DNA of 64,000 nucleotides. It comes from Aegilops tauschii subsp. strangulata. Lineage: Eukaryota; Streptophyta; Magnoliopsida; Poales; Poaceae. Under the pieces are notes generated by a model. The model saw nothing but the letters and a program-made list of their open reading frames with translations, was not told the DNA's origin and made no database searches. Numbering within the stretch: position 1 is the stretch's first letter; the number at the start of each line of letters is the position of its first letter. Shown one piece after another: positions 30,937-42,607 of this stretch. Location of the stretch: NCBI RefSeq assembly GCF_002575655.3, contig NC_053038.3, positions 144,290,885 through 144,354,884 of the forward strand. Direction: 5' to 3'. The translations under genes were made by a program, and so were the position numbers.

Positions 30937-33900
30937 ATGGCGCCGAACCGAACGGAGAAAGGGAAGAAGCCCCTGTCCTCAGCCAGCTCGCCTCCGGCCG
31001 TCGAGCCCGCCGTCGGCCGGTCGCGGGTGCTCAACCAGGAGGCCATGGACAAGGTCCGCCCCGCGCTCGCCACCAACTTCAATGAATGGGGAGGGACGGT
31101 GGCCTGGCCTGCGTCCCAGCTACTGTCGATAGGACAGCCCCGGAGGTCCAGTTCTTCGTCGACGCCCTGTGGGCCGGCCTGGTTCCTCCCTTCTCCGCCT
31201 TCTTCAATGCCATGCTTTCCCATTATCAGATCCATATGATGCACTTAGATCCCCAATCCGTCGCCCTTCTCGCTGTCTTTGCTTTTGTCTGCGAGGCCAT
31301 GGTGGGCATTGCCCCTTCCGTAGCCCTCCTGTGCCATTTCTTCTCGCTGCACCTGACCGACCCCCTGCAGTGCTCGGGGTGCCTGAGCTTCCAGGCCGTG
31401 GCGGCGACGGCCGGCTCGGGGATTTATTTTGAGCCCCCGCCGTATGCGAGTCGGTTTCGGACATGGTGGGTATATGTGGATGTCGGAGTGTTCAGCCCCC
31501 TGCTCTCGCCTCCATCGTCGCCAGCTGTCCCCAGCTCCGGCCGGGGCATGAGAAGCTCGCGGGCTACCGCCTTGCCTTCGCCTGGCTCCGGTTGAGGAGG
31601 CTGAAGGACCTCGGCGTGACTGTGCCCAAGGTGATGAAGGAGTTCCTCCGACGCTGCATTGCCCCACTCCAGCGCCATTCCGAGCCAATGTGGGCTCTGA
31701 CCGGCGGCCAGGATCGCATGAGGGTTCAGGAGTCGGGGCTCCCGCCCGAGGCATGAAGAACGGTGCTCGAGGTCTTGACGGGAGACCCCTCGCTCGGCGA
31801 TATGCCGCAGGAGGGTTGTCTCCTGTACTGCTGCTTGAACTGGGTGGAGTTCGCGGGGCAGGTGCCCCCTTCGATGAATGGGGGTTGCGTCCAGTTGGCC
31901 TTGAGGGGCCCCGCGAGAACCCCGTCACCGTGGTTCCCCTCCTTGTCGCCGGTGCCGAACTTGCCCCAGGAGTGAACGCAGGGGGGAAAGCACCACTCGA
32001 AGCCGGAGGCGTGGGTGCCGAGGTGCGACGCCGCCCAAGGCTCCTGAGGCGCCACCCCCGGGAGCCGGTGACCCTCACCCTGGCGTGGCAGTTGAGGGGG
32101 CGATGCGATCCGTTGCTCCTGAGGCCGAAGCTCCCGAGGCTTTAGCAAGTCATCGCGAGGCGGAGCCCAATAGCTCTCCCCAGCTTGGCGCACCTGAGGT
32201 CGTTCCCTTGGGCGCTTCACCAGTCATGCCCTACGCTGGCCGCCACGTCCAACGCTTCGGCTGGCTCCGTGCGGACATCGAAGCGCTCCGCAGGAGGAAG
32301 GGGTCCCCAAGCTGCAGTAGTGGCGCCTTCCGGCCACTGAAACAGAGGAAGTACATCGCCATAGATGAGTAAGTACCTTATCTTTGTAATTCCTTGAGTG
32401 CTGCTTCCCTTCCTGACGGTGGCTCTTCAGGATCCCTTTTGCTAAGGCCGTGAAGCCTCCCGGGGAGCAACCTCCTACTGCCTCGAATCTCCCGCTGGCC
32501 TTGAGCACCCCAAGCCGGCGCGCCGCTCCTGACGCGAGGTCGGCCGGGGAGGTAGACACGCTAGCGTGGCATCTTGGGCCCACGCTCCTGCCATCTCTTC
32601 TTCGTGGGCTAGCCGGGGGCGTGACGAGCGTGCCACGGGCGGCTGGATGGCTTCAGTCTTGGCTTCCTCTTCGAGTAGCGAGCCTCGACTCAATCGGGCT
32701 CCCGCCGAAGCCCAGTGGGCGACCAGTTGAAAGGGGGCGAACCGCTTCGGGTCCTATCGACAATCCCCGCTACGGAGGACGGAATCGGCCGCGTGCTCGA
32801 GCTTGCTCAGCAACGGAGTGTCGTCTTCCACGTGCTCTTTCAGGAGGCAATGGGCGCGATGAGCAAGCTCAGCAGAGAACTCGTGGACGTAGAAGCGCGC
32901 CTCGAGGCCGAGGGTCTTCGGCTGATGGAGGAGCGGCATAAACTGAAGGTGGCCATCAACCTCGGGCGCCACCAGCGTGAGCTTGATAATGCGAACGCTG
33001 AGGCGTCTCTTGCAGACTCGCATGAGGCCTACACCCGAGCCTTGGAAGAGGCTCGGGAAGCTGACCGTCACCGCGAGATCGCAGAGAAACGCGCGTGGGA
33101 GCTCCAAGCCTAGAGTGCCTCCTTGGAGCAGGAAGTGGAGGCGCGTGAAGCTGCCCCAGCGTCGATGCGGGGGACGACTGCCGAGGAGGAAGAGATCCTG
33201 AAGCGCGAGGAAGCGCTGGCGCTGGAAGCCATGGAGCGCAGCCTTGAGCTCGAGCGGTTGGAGACGAGGGAGCGCCAAGTCGCCCAAGCGGAGGATGTTG
33301 TCGGTGCGCGCGAGGCCAAGGCCTAGGAGGAGGTCGATCGCCGGGTGGCCGAGGCTCGAGCAGATCTTGTGGACAGGTACGACCTGAAGCTGAAGCTCAT
33401 AGAAGCCGACGCTGTGGGCAGGACTACTTCCCTCAGGTCCAGGCTAGCTGAGGCCGAACGACGCGAGGAGGCCGCCTTAGCCACCCTGGTCTCGGCACAG
33501 GCTGAGCTGGCCTCCGCCCGCGCCGAGCTGCTTTCTCTTCAGCAGCGAGTAGCCAATGCCGAGTCCTTCACGCAGCAGAGCAGGGAGGAAGTGCTTCTGC
33601 GGCGGACACTAGAGCGCGTGTACGCCACCATGCTCCAAGGCCTTAGGATCAGGGCCAACACAACGCTGGGCACCATCTACGACGAAAATGCCCCTCATCC
33701 CCACGCGAACGATTATGCCAGCCACCTCCGCTTCTTCGCCGACGTAGTGACGCGCTTGGAGAACCGATCAGAGAGGGCTCGCCAGCTTGTTGAAGAGAGG
33801 AGCCGTGGCCTGCTCGGGCACGCATTCTCCCGAGTCTTCAGCCACCTCCAGAACACCTACCCCAACTTCGATTTTCACGCTGCCATTGCCCTTTGACACG

Positions 33901-34133
33901 AGGCCATCCGGGGTGACCTGGTGCGATGGGTGGAAGACAATGTGGATGCACTAGTCAGGGCCTTCGCATCCAAGGACAACGTGGTGGTGGTCGTGGCGGA
34001 TGAAGGCGACGTGGTCGACGACGGCGAGGGTGGCGCCGACGACGGTGATGGTGATGCCAGCGACGGCAACGGCGACGCCAGCGATGCGTCTAAAGGCGAC
34101 TCGGGGGACGCAATGAGCGACATGTCCGATTGA
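30937..34133 (+). pseudogene. T2 antisense ORF, many breaks
   Basis: The start is the ATG at 30937 (MAPNRTEKGKKPLSS). The globular domain common to these antisense ORFs follows after a frameshift (31150-31480: LVPPFSAFFNAMLSHYQIHM, ALLAVFAFVCEAMVGI), with a second shift near 31490 and a TGA at 31754-31756. A possible short GT-AG intron spans 32369-32430 (donor GTAAGT). From 32715 a single frame runs to 34133 with in-frame stops at 33111, 33324 and 33894. It encodes a long heptad-rich coiled coil (about 32850-33620), then a conserved helical block (RTLERVYATMLQGLRIRANT) and a very acidic tail (DDGEGGADDGDGDASDGN). The function in Tat elements is unknown. Confidence 0.65.
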
Positions 34134-35197
34134 ATCCGTGCTTCCTTGGTGTTTACCCTGCACGCAACAGCTCAGGCATAACCCTGGAAGTTGTAAGAGC
34201 ATTTTGGGAGGGGGAGCCCCTCATGTAAACAGATTATTGCTTCTATTCATTAGGCCAAGCCAGAGATGTGTTTTTACGAGCCCGCGAGTCCCGCCGTGAG
34301 CTTCCCACTGTAATTTTACCTTAGTCCGGACAAGTTTCGAACCGACTCGTGAGGCCGTGAGCTTCTGAGGAGCCTGCCGATCCGTCCGAGAGGGCCTCGC
34401 GAGAAGCAAACACTAGCCATGGCAGAGCGTGTGCGCAGCGCACGTGCGACGCGCCCAGCCCCCGCTCACGAGGAGCTCGCGAGGGGGGAGGCAGCACGTG
34501 CGAACTTCGAATCAAGGCAAGGAACCAGATCGCAAGAAATCACACGAACGATGAAAGACACCCCCCGCGCACACCAATGAAAATCCAACTTCAAACTTAA
34601 ATCCAGAGCCAGAAAACAGGGTTACAGAAAAGAGATTCAAAGCAAATGGCCGCGTCCGGCGCCTAGTCTAGTCTTCTTGTCTTCTCACCAGTGCGAAGTT
34701 AAGTGCTGTCACTAGGACATGGGAGGGAGCCCCCGAGGCCCGAGGGCGGCACTCCTGAGACTCCGGGGCGTGTACAGCCCCACTCATTATTACGTGAGAG
34801 TGTCACGAGCGGAGACCTTCACAGGCATGAGCCTAACTTCATATCACCAGACGAGGGACCCGCCTTGCGCCACCCTCGACTACCATTGGGGCGTCCGGAA
34901 ACCAGGACGACGCCAAGGGGCAAAGGGGACGCCAGCGGCTCCCTCGGCGACCACGGGCCCTCTGCCGGGGGGAAGGCTCAGCAGCACCTCCCTGGCAGAG
35001 GGCCTACCTCCGGGTAACGCCCTGCTCCGCGCGATGTGGGGAGGGGCCTTGCTCCCGGCTCCTTCCCTGCGGCCCCCATAGCGCTCCTCCCAGTGGGAGG
35101 GGGCTGTCGAGCTGGGGCCACTGTCCGCCGCTGTGACCTGATCGACCTGCGTCCCATGGTTAACATAAGCTTGCTCCTGAGAGATTAGCGGTACCCT
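34134..35197 (-). mobile_element. T2 non-coding stretch, deletion scar region
   Basis: About 1 kb between the antisense ORF end and the gag scrap, where gag core, protease and pol should be. No motif of those domains was seen. GC-rich, with repeated CTCGCGAG-type palindromes. Confidence 0.5.
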
Positions 35198-35710
35198 CTA
35201 GCTGTTGTCGCCGGCGTGGTCGACGCGGTGCCTGGGCGGCTCCTGGAAGGCCTCAGCTTCTAGAGCCTCCTCCTCCGAACCTGGCTCAGGGTACGAGCCA
35301 GGGTCATCTTCCAGCGTGCACTCCTGATCCATCATGCGGGGCACATAGGCCTCCGAGGTCGTCGCCCCGAAAACCTTGCCGAAGTGCCCCATGCTCTACG
35401 TCGCCCGGCCGAGCGCGCCGCCCTGAGGATGGTAAGGCGGCATCCTGCTAGGGCCGCGAGTGGCAATGCTCGTGGCCGCGCTCATCGGAGGTGGCGCGGG
35501 CACGATTGGGCGTCCGGTGCTGCTGGTCGCGCCGCAGTTGATGAAGCCTCCTGGCGGGCCCGGGGGCACGCGAGCGCGGCGAGGCCCGCCATGTGATCCT
35601 GCCACGGCCTGAGGCGTAAGTAGGGAGCAGAAGGGCGGTGCTCCCGAGGCCGCGGCGTCTAGTAGCTCGGTGACGTGCTCCATCAATGCATCCCGGGCGC
35701 TCACCATCAA
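35198..35710 (-). pseudogene. T2 gag N-terminal fragment
   Basis: One minus-strand frame with a TAG at 35396-35398. It starts near VSARDALMEHVTELLDA and continues through a proline-rich part and an acidic part (EDDPGSYPEPGSEEEALEAEA). This matches the position and composition of the variable gag N-terminus in Tat elements; the conserved gag core is absent. The upstream end is cut by the K junction. Confidence 0.45.
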
Positions 35711-35719
35711 CCGGCATCG

Positions 35720-37951
35720 CAGCAGGGGTGTACTGCATCACACACGCTCTCGCCACTTACCGCCATGTACATGTGATGTACCTCGGCAACCTTCAAGCGG
35801 AAGCCTGGCGAGGGTGTCGGCCACGACCTGACTAACCACACAAGACTCTAGTCCAGGTTTATCGCCTATTCGGGTTCCATCCGCAAGGAGATCCGGCTGG
35901 GGTGTCGCTCACGGCCCCAAACGATGTGTACAGGGTTCCCGAGCCCACCATCCGGGTGCCACTCGGTACACCGGGCCACGTGTGCCTAGTCTGTCCCAAG
36001 TCCACCCTGCCGGGTGCCACTCGGTAGAAAAATAGCACTACCTACAAACACCAGAAACTAGTTGCAACTCCTGGACAGAGATCCAGTTGGTTAATAAGTC
36101 GAGAGGGGTCGAGTTACCGGAACCCAATGTGTGGTAGTAGCTAGTCATTGGACAACATACACAGAACTCAGTGCTTAAAGACGGTTCCAATGAGACAACC
36201 CACCATGTACTCCTACATGGCCTCTCACCGCTACTTTTACCAAATCGTGTTCACACGCTTAACTCTCGGCACCAGAACATATCCTAACACTCCAATTCAT
36301 TCCCAATGAATCGGAGCAGACACAACTCTAAGCAATAGCAGGCAAGGCATGGTAGGAACACAACATGGCTCAATCAACTCCTACACATGCTAGTGGGTTT
36401 CAACTATTTACGGTGGCAATGACAGGTCATGCAGAGGAATGGGTTCAACTACCGCAGCATAAAGTAGCAATTGAATCGTTGTTGTCCTAATGCAGTAAAA
36501 GGGAGCAGAAGCGAGAGAGTAGGATTGTATCAGAATGAACAAAGGGGGTTTGCTTGCCTGGTAGATCAACAGGGTGGCACTGCTCCTCAGACAGGTACTC
36601 TGGAACACTCTCCGGAGCAGGACCTATCGAGAGGGAACGGTGTCGACAGTCAAAACACAATCATATGCAACAATATGATGCATGAATATGGCATGAATAT
36701 GTGATGTATTTTGCGCCAATGCATTTAGCATTCAACTTGGAAGAGATCCTTTTGGACCAAGGGTTCAAATCCAACTCTAATATAAGTCCTTTCAAATGCC
36801 ATAAGTGTGTTTTCATATATACAACATGTATAGGTTGGTTTTTCATGCATGAAAATGGTACAGATGGATAGATTGAATTTTTCTGATAATTTTTCATATG
36901 TAACTTATTTCAATCTGAGTTACGGTTGAATTTCTATGAATTTTAGAAGTTTTGGCTATTTTCTAGAAGTTCCTGATTTAATTTAAATCAAGAACATAAA
37001 TAACTGTGTCAGCATGATGATAGCACGATGTCAGCAGGTCAACCGGGGCTGCCCAGGTTCAAACCTGACATGTGGGGTCCACACGTCAGTGACACGGGGT
37101 TAAACAGGGTTAGTTTAAGCCTAAATAAAAGATTAGGGGCACCGGGGCCCACTGTCGGTGACAGGGGTTAGTTTAGGTGGTGATTAGCACTGAGCTAATC
37201 ACCTGACAGGCCGGACCCACGTGGCAGGGCTCAGGCGACAGGGCTCGTCACCGGCGACCACTGGCCATGGCGGAGTCCCCACTGGAAGCCACGGGAGCGG
37301 CGGTTGGGGGCACCAGGGGGTTGCCCGCGCTCCCGCGCATCCAGGGGAGCCAGCGAGAAGCAGCGGGGGCGTCGGAGCTTGCCGGAGCGGAGCTCGCGGC
37401 GACAGCCGGAGCTCGGCTCAAGCGGCAGAGGGGATAGAGGGCGTCGGAAGAGCAGCGGAGAGGGGGTTCGACGGCGGGGCTCACAGCGGATCCGGCGGTG
37501 GCGTCAGCGAGCTCGGGGGAGGCCCGGAGCGTGCAGGGCGGCGAAGGCGATCTTCGGTGGCCAGCGATGAAGACGACGGCGACGACGGATATCCAGGGCT
37601 TCCCGCGTCGCGTGGCTCGATGGAGAGGTAGGAGGAGACGTGGCGGAGCTCGTGGACTCGACGAAGTGGCGAGGGGACGACTCTGGCGACGACTACGTCG
37701 AACGGCGGTGAGGATGGCGCTCGGCCATGGCTGCGACAAGCGAGGGAGAAGGCGAGGGGAAAAGTGAGGAGGTCTACCGGATCGGGACGGCACCCGCGAC
37801 GTCGGCCAGCGCGTCGCGCTGGCAGGGGAGAGGGCAGGCAGGCTGGTGGCGTGGCGTCACGGCGGTGCGCGCGCGTCGGCCACACGCCTGTCCGTCTGGC
37901 GCGAGGACAACGACGACTGGCACTGGGCCAGTCAGCTGGGCCGGCACAGAG
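35720..37951 (-). mobile_element. Element K 3' LTR, outer part (truncated)
   Basis: Aligns with 48785-50994 of the 5' LTR, with an extra segment of about 40 bases near 37750-37790. It begins abruptly at a GCAGG shared by both sides of the junction. The GC-rich ORFs in it (about 37220-37960) also occur in the 5' LTR and have no recognisable domain. Confidence 0.85.
37947..37951. other. Target duplication CAGAG, left copy (insertion G)
   Basis: CAGAG here and at 42120-42124. The uninterrupted K 5' LTR has a single CAGAG at the corresponding place (about 50984-50990). Confidence 0.85.
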
Positions 37952-40900
37952 ATCCTCTCGTAGTGGTGGAGTCTTGTAACACCCCGCATGTAACTTGCCA
38001 TATTTGTAACTCCGACTCTTGCCATTTTCGGCTATGTGTTATGATTTTCCCTCCGTTGTCGGGCTTTGTCTTTCGTTTTGTATTTTGTCATGTCATGCAT
38101 TTTCATATCATGTCATCATGTGCATTGCATTTGCATACGTGTTCGTCTCACGCATCCGAGCATTTTCCCAGTTGTCCGTTTTCCAATCCGGCGCTCCTAT
38201 CTCCTCCGGTGCACCCCTCTTGCTTTCTTTCGTGTGCGCGTGTCAAACTTTCTCGGAATGGACCGAGGCTTGTCAAGTGGCCCTAATATACCACCCGGAG
38301 ACTACCGGTCAAGTTTCGTTCCATTCGGAGGTCGTTTGGTACTCCAACGGTTAACCGGGCATCCGCAAAGTCCATTTGAGTGTCCAGCAAAAACCCCCTC
38401 TAAAACCAGCTCAAAACCCACCAAACTCTCTTCCATGCTCTAGGTCGTTCGATCACGATCGTGTGGGCGAAAACCGCACCTCATTTGGAGTCTCCTAGCT
38501 CCATCTACCTATAAAACTCCATCTCCCCCAAAAAACGGAATCGCAGACGAAACCCTAGAAACTCCCTCTGCGCCGCGCCGGACGCGTCCGCTCCGGCCGG
38601 ACAACGTCCGGGGCTCCGCCCGACCAGTCCGGAGCCGCCACGTCGCCGGCCGTCCTCGCTCCGCCGCCAGCCCGCGAAGCCCGCAGCTGGCCCGCACGGC
38701 CCGCGCGCGCCGCCGCCGCCCGACTCCGCTCGGATCCCGTCTCCCCGCGCCGCTCCGCCGCCGCCGCACCTCGGGGGTCCCGCCGCCCGTGCCCGCCGGC
38801 GTCGCCCCGCGCCTCTCCTCCGACCGCCGGCCGCCTCGCCCCCTCTTCCTCCATCGCCGGCGGCAGCCCGAGCCGGCGAGCTCCTGTAGCTGTCGGCCAG
38901 ATCTCGAACTGCTCTGTACGTTGACTTCTCTCGCGACTCCCTAATTCCTCTTAAGTCCTCAGAAATCTTCAGCATCTTGCTCTGTTCGTATAGCTATAAC
39001 TTCTTGCATGTAGCTCCGATTCACGCGTGTAATATGTCAAATTGTTCGTCTCGTGATGCTATTCATTTTATTGAATTGCACCAAGTTCATTAGATATCAC
39101 CTTGATGCCCAAATATCTGTTGGAAGAGGGCTAGTTGCTGTTATTCTCTGGTTATTGACAGAACTTGGAGATTTGTCATTTTTGTATCATTAAATCTGTG
39201 CATCTTTTGAGCATGAGCTCTACATGTGTTTTGAAGTATGCCATTCCATCTTTCCAGTGGTGTAGTCCATGTATTTTTTTGATCTCTGTGGTGACTAGCA
39301 CAAGCATGCAAGGTAGGCCCCGTAATATTTCTGATTTCAGGGACTTAGTGATTTCTCTAAGTCCTTGTCTGCTGTAATTTTGTTGCCATCTAAACTTGAT
39401 GCTACAGAGAGATTCATGCATATTTTGGAGATGTTCATTAAGGATGTTTTGTATCTATAGTTGTAATGGAATCATTCCTACAATTTTTTGCAATTATGGA
39501 GTGCCATAGCATGACTCAATCTTGCTCTACGTTTGCTATAAAATATTTCTGGCAGATTCTTAACATGATATGCAAGTTTGCCAAGCTTATTGTAGTTGAT
39601 CCATACATGCTATGCAATTGTTATTGCCATGGTTAGCTTCATAAACATGCCTTATTGCTGTAGGTATGCTTGGTTTGTCATGCATTGCTCTGTAGTGAGT
39701 GCATCAAGCTCACAAAGAGGCCTACATATTATTATTTCTGCCATGCTCTGTTGTTCTGCTAAGTCTGAAACCTGATAACGAAACTTGCTATGTTTACATG
39801 CTTGCCATCATATCTTCTTGTCCTTTTTGGCTTATGGTCAGTAAGGGACTTTTGTCATGTGCATTTAGTAGAACACTACCATGCCTTGTTTTCGTGCTCT
39901 GAACTTTGCTACCTGATGCTGTTTACTGCCATGTCCAGTTTTTCACCAAGTCTGTGAACCTGTAATCTTTTGCACTTTTGCCATGCTTGTTTGAGCTTGA
40001 TATGATGTGAACTAGCCGTAGCTCAGTGTTCATCTTTTGTCAAGCATCTCCTGTAGATTACCGCCATGTGCTTTGTTGCTATGTTGGGGTGCTGTAGCAT
40101 TGTTGCTTGTTGCATTTTAAGTGCTATCTTGCTGTTTATCGCAGATTCGTGTCATTCTTGTTTTGCTTGCCATTTGCAAACCGTGCATCCGATTCCGGTG
40201 ATCTTTATATAGATTTCGACCGAAATCATCTCATCTTTCCAGTGGCATGCTTGGTTTGCCAAGTTACTGCCATGTTCATCATTTTTCCTTCCGGAGCACG
40301 CATATGCATCGCATATCATATCTTGCATATCATACATGTTTTGCATCATGTTGCTTGCGCATTTCTCGTTGTTGATTGTGGTTCCGTTTGTTTGTGTTCT
40401 TGTCTTGGGTAGAGCCGGGAGACGAGTTCGTGAACGAGGAACCTGTTGAGTACGCTTACGAGGATCAAGCTTTCGACAACTCTGAGAATCTTGCAGGCAA
40501 GATGACCACCCCTCGAAATCATTTCTATCTTTGCTATGCTAGTTGTTCGCTCTATTGCCATGCTCGCTACCTATCACTTGCTATATCATGTCTCCCATTT
40601 TAGCCATGTCAGCCCTAACCATCCTTTCCTAGCAAACCGTTGTTTGGCTATGTTACCGCTTTTGCTCAGTCCCTCTTATAGCGTTGCTAGTTGCAGGTGA
40701 AGTTGAAGTTTGTTCCATGTCGGAACATGGATATGTTGGGATATCACAATATCTCTTATTTAATTAATGCATCTATATATTTTGGTAAAGGGTGGAAGGC
40801 TCGGCCTTATGCCTAGTGTTTTGTTCCACTCTTGCCACCCTAGTTACTCTTAAAGCGGGATTATGTTCCTTGAGTTTGCGTTCCTTACGCGGTCGGGTGA

Positions 40901-42119
40901 TTTATGGGACCCCCTTGACAGTTCACCTTGAATAAAACTCCTCCAGCAAAGCCCAACTTTGGTTTTACCATTTGCCGCCTAAGCCTTTTCCCCCGGGTTT
41001 TCGCGAGCCCGAGGGTCATCTTATTTTAACCCCCCCCCCCGGGCCAGTGCTCCTTCGAGTGTTGGTCCGAACCGAGCAGCCTGCGGGGCTACCTCGGGGA
41101 AACTCGAGGTCTGGTTTTACTCGTAGCTTGACTTATCCGGTGTGCCCTGAGAACGAGATATGTGCAGCTCCTATCGGGATTTGTCGGCACATTCGGGCGG
41201 CTTTGCTGGTCTTGTTTTACCATTGTCGAGATGTCTTGTAAACCGGGATTCCGAGACTGATCGGGTCTTTCCGGGAGAAGGTTTATCCTTCGTTCACCGT
41301 GAGAGCTTATGATGGGCTAAGTTGGGACACCCCTGCAGGGTATTATCTTTCGAAAGCCGTACCCGCGGTTATGAGGCAGATGGGAATTTGTTAATGTCCG
41401 GTTGTAGATAACTTGTCACTTTACCCAATTAAAATACATCGACTGCGTGTGTAGCCGTGATGGTCTCTTCTCGGCGGAGTCCGGGAAGTGAACACGGTCT
41501 GTGTTATGAATGACGTAATAGGTGTTCAGGATCACTTCTTGGTCATTGCTAGATGACGTCCGTTCCGTTGCTTCTCTTCTCGCTCTCATTTGCGCAAGTT
41601 AGCCACCATATATGCTTTTGCCGCTGCAGCTCCACCTCTTTGCACCATCTTTTCCTACAAGCTTAAATAGTCTTGATCTCGCGGGTGTGAGATTGCTGAG
41701 TCCCCATGACTCACAGAATCTACCAAAACAGTTGCAGGTGCCGACGATGCCAGTGCAGATGATAGCGTCGATCTCAAGTGGGAGTTCGACGAGGAACGTG
41801 GTCGTTACTATGTGTCTTTTCCTGATGATTAGTAGTGGAGCCCAGTTGGGACGATCGGGGATCTAGCATTTGGGGTTGTCTTATTTTCATCTGGATTTTG
41901 ACCGTAGTCGGTCTATATGATTGTATTTTGGATGATGTATGATGATATTTATTCATGTATTGTGTGAAGTGGCGATTGTAAGCCAACTCTTTATCCCATT
42001 CTTGTTCATTACATGGGATTGTGTGAAGACGACCCTTCTTGCGACAAAACCACTATGCGGTTATGCCTCTAAGTCGGGCCTCGACACGTGGGAGATATAG
42101 CCGCATCGTGGGCGTTACA
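37952..42119 (+). mobile_element. Insertion G: single long LTR plus 23 extra bases
   Basis: A 4.1-kb LTR, plus strand, TGTAACACCCCGCATG (37975) to GGGCGTTACA (42119), TATA box at 38510-38516. Between the left target duplication and the LTR start are 23 bases (37952-37974) ending GTGGTGGAGTCT, which look like the purine-rich end of an internal domain. A clean solo LTR would lack them. No coding region is present. The 5' part resembles LTR F (both start TGTAAC[A/G]CCCC and share CATCAT...GCATTGCAT), so G and F are related gypsy families. Confidence 0.75.
38510..38516 (+). promoter_or_regulatory. TATA box of LTR G
   Basis: CTATAAAACTCC, followed by GAAACCCTAGAAAC, a usual start-site neighbourhood in plant LTRs. 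Confidence 0.5.
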
Positions 42120-42607
42120 CAGAGCCAGGCCAGCAAGTGGCCCAGGTAAGTCCAGGTAAGGGTTTTCCCCTTTTTGTTTATTTTCTATTTTTCTGACATT
42201 TGTTTGGTTTAATAAAAATGATAAACCATTTTATTTTCTTATGCCAATTTTTGTAGGGGCTAGTGGTATTATTCCAGAACTCCTCAGCAAATGGCATAAT
42301 TTTTGGACAATATTTTATATATATAACAATATATATCCAAAGCAAATAATTACTGCATTAATTCCAAATGCCCAAGATAAATATTTATGAGCTCCTAAAA
42401 TATTGGTTTGATTTTTATCTCTGCCCAATATTTTCAGAGAGCGTCATGAACATTTTCTTGGACCCTTTTGGAGCAATTTTTATTTGGGTCATTTCCAGAA
42501 ATGATTCTGAGGATTTCACAGATCCCCACTTCAAATTTAAATGGAATTTAAACATGATGCACACATGACTAGCTAGTCTAGGTCATACCAGAGCTAGGGA
42601 TGTGACA
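42120..42607 (-). mobile_element. Element K 3' LTR, inner part
   Basis: Continues the LTR after G (starts with the second CAGAG) and ends at 42607 with the LTR's TGTCACATCCC start on the minus strand; matches 50984-51471. Confidence 0.9.

Larger units (their letters stand above)
29736..35719 (-). mobile_element. Element T2: Tat-type remnant (3' LTR, antisense ORF, gag N-terminus)
   Basis: Minus-strand remnant: gag N-terminal scrap (35710-35198), about 1 kb non-coding, antisense ORF (plus, 30937-34133), polypurine tract, 3' LTR (29736-30646). The gag core, protease and all of pol are missing. The 5' LTR is not in the window; the right side is cut at about 35720 where K begins. T2 has a different LTR and only distant antisense-ORF similarity to T1, so it is a separate Tat family. 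It is GC-rich, with frequent CTCGCGAG words. Confidence 0.7.

Noticed and set aside
31245..32078. 277-residue minus-strand ORF
   Set aside because: Shadow of the T2 antisense ORF on the other strand; composition follows the GC-rich coding strand.
35724..35728. AGGGG here and GGGCC at 51472 as a target duplication of K
   Set aside because: They do not match, and the left LTR is truncated against the complete 5' LTR, so no duplication is expected.
37221..37963. Several long GC-rich ORFs on both strands
   Set aside because: They lie inside the K 3' LTR, recur in the 5' LTR at 50249-51023, are low in complexity and overlap in many frames; no domain.
38505..38975. Minus-strand ORFs in insertion G
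   Set aside because: They fall just downstream of the LTR's TATA box in GC-rich leader, and consist of Arg/Gly/Ala runs only.
41030..41042. Run of C bases in insertion G
   Set aside because: Homopolymer, easily a sequencing or replication slip; nothing around it suggests function.
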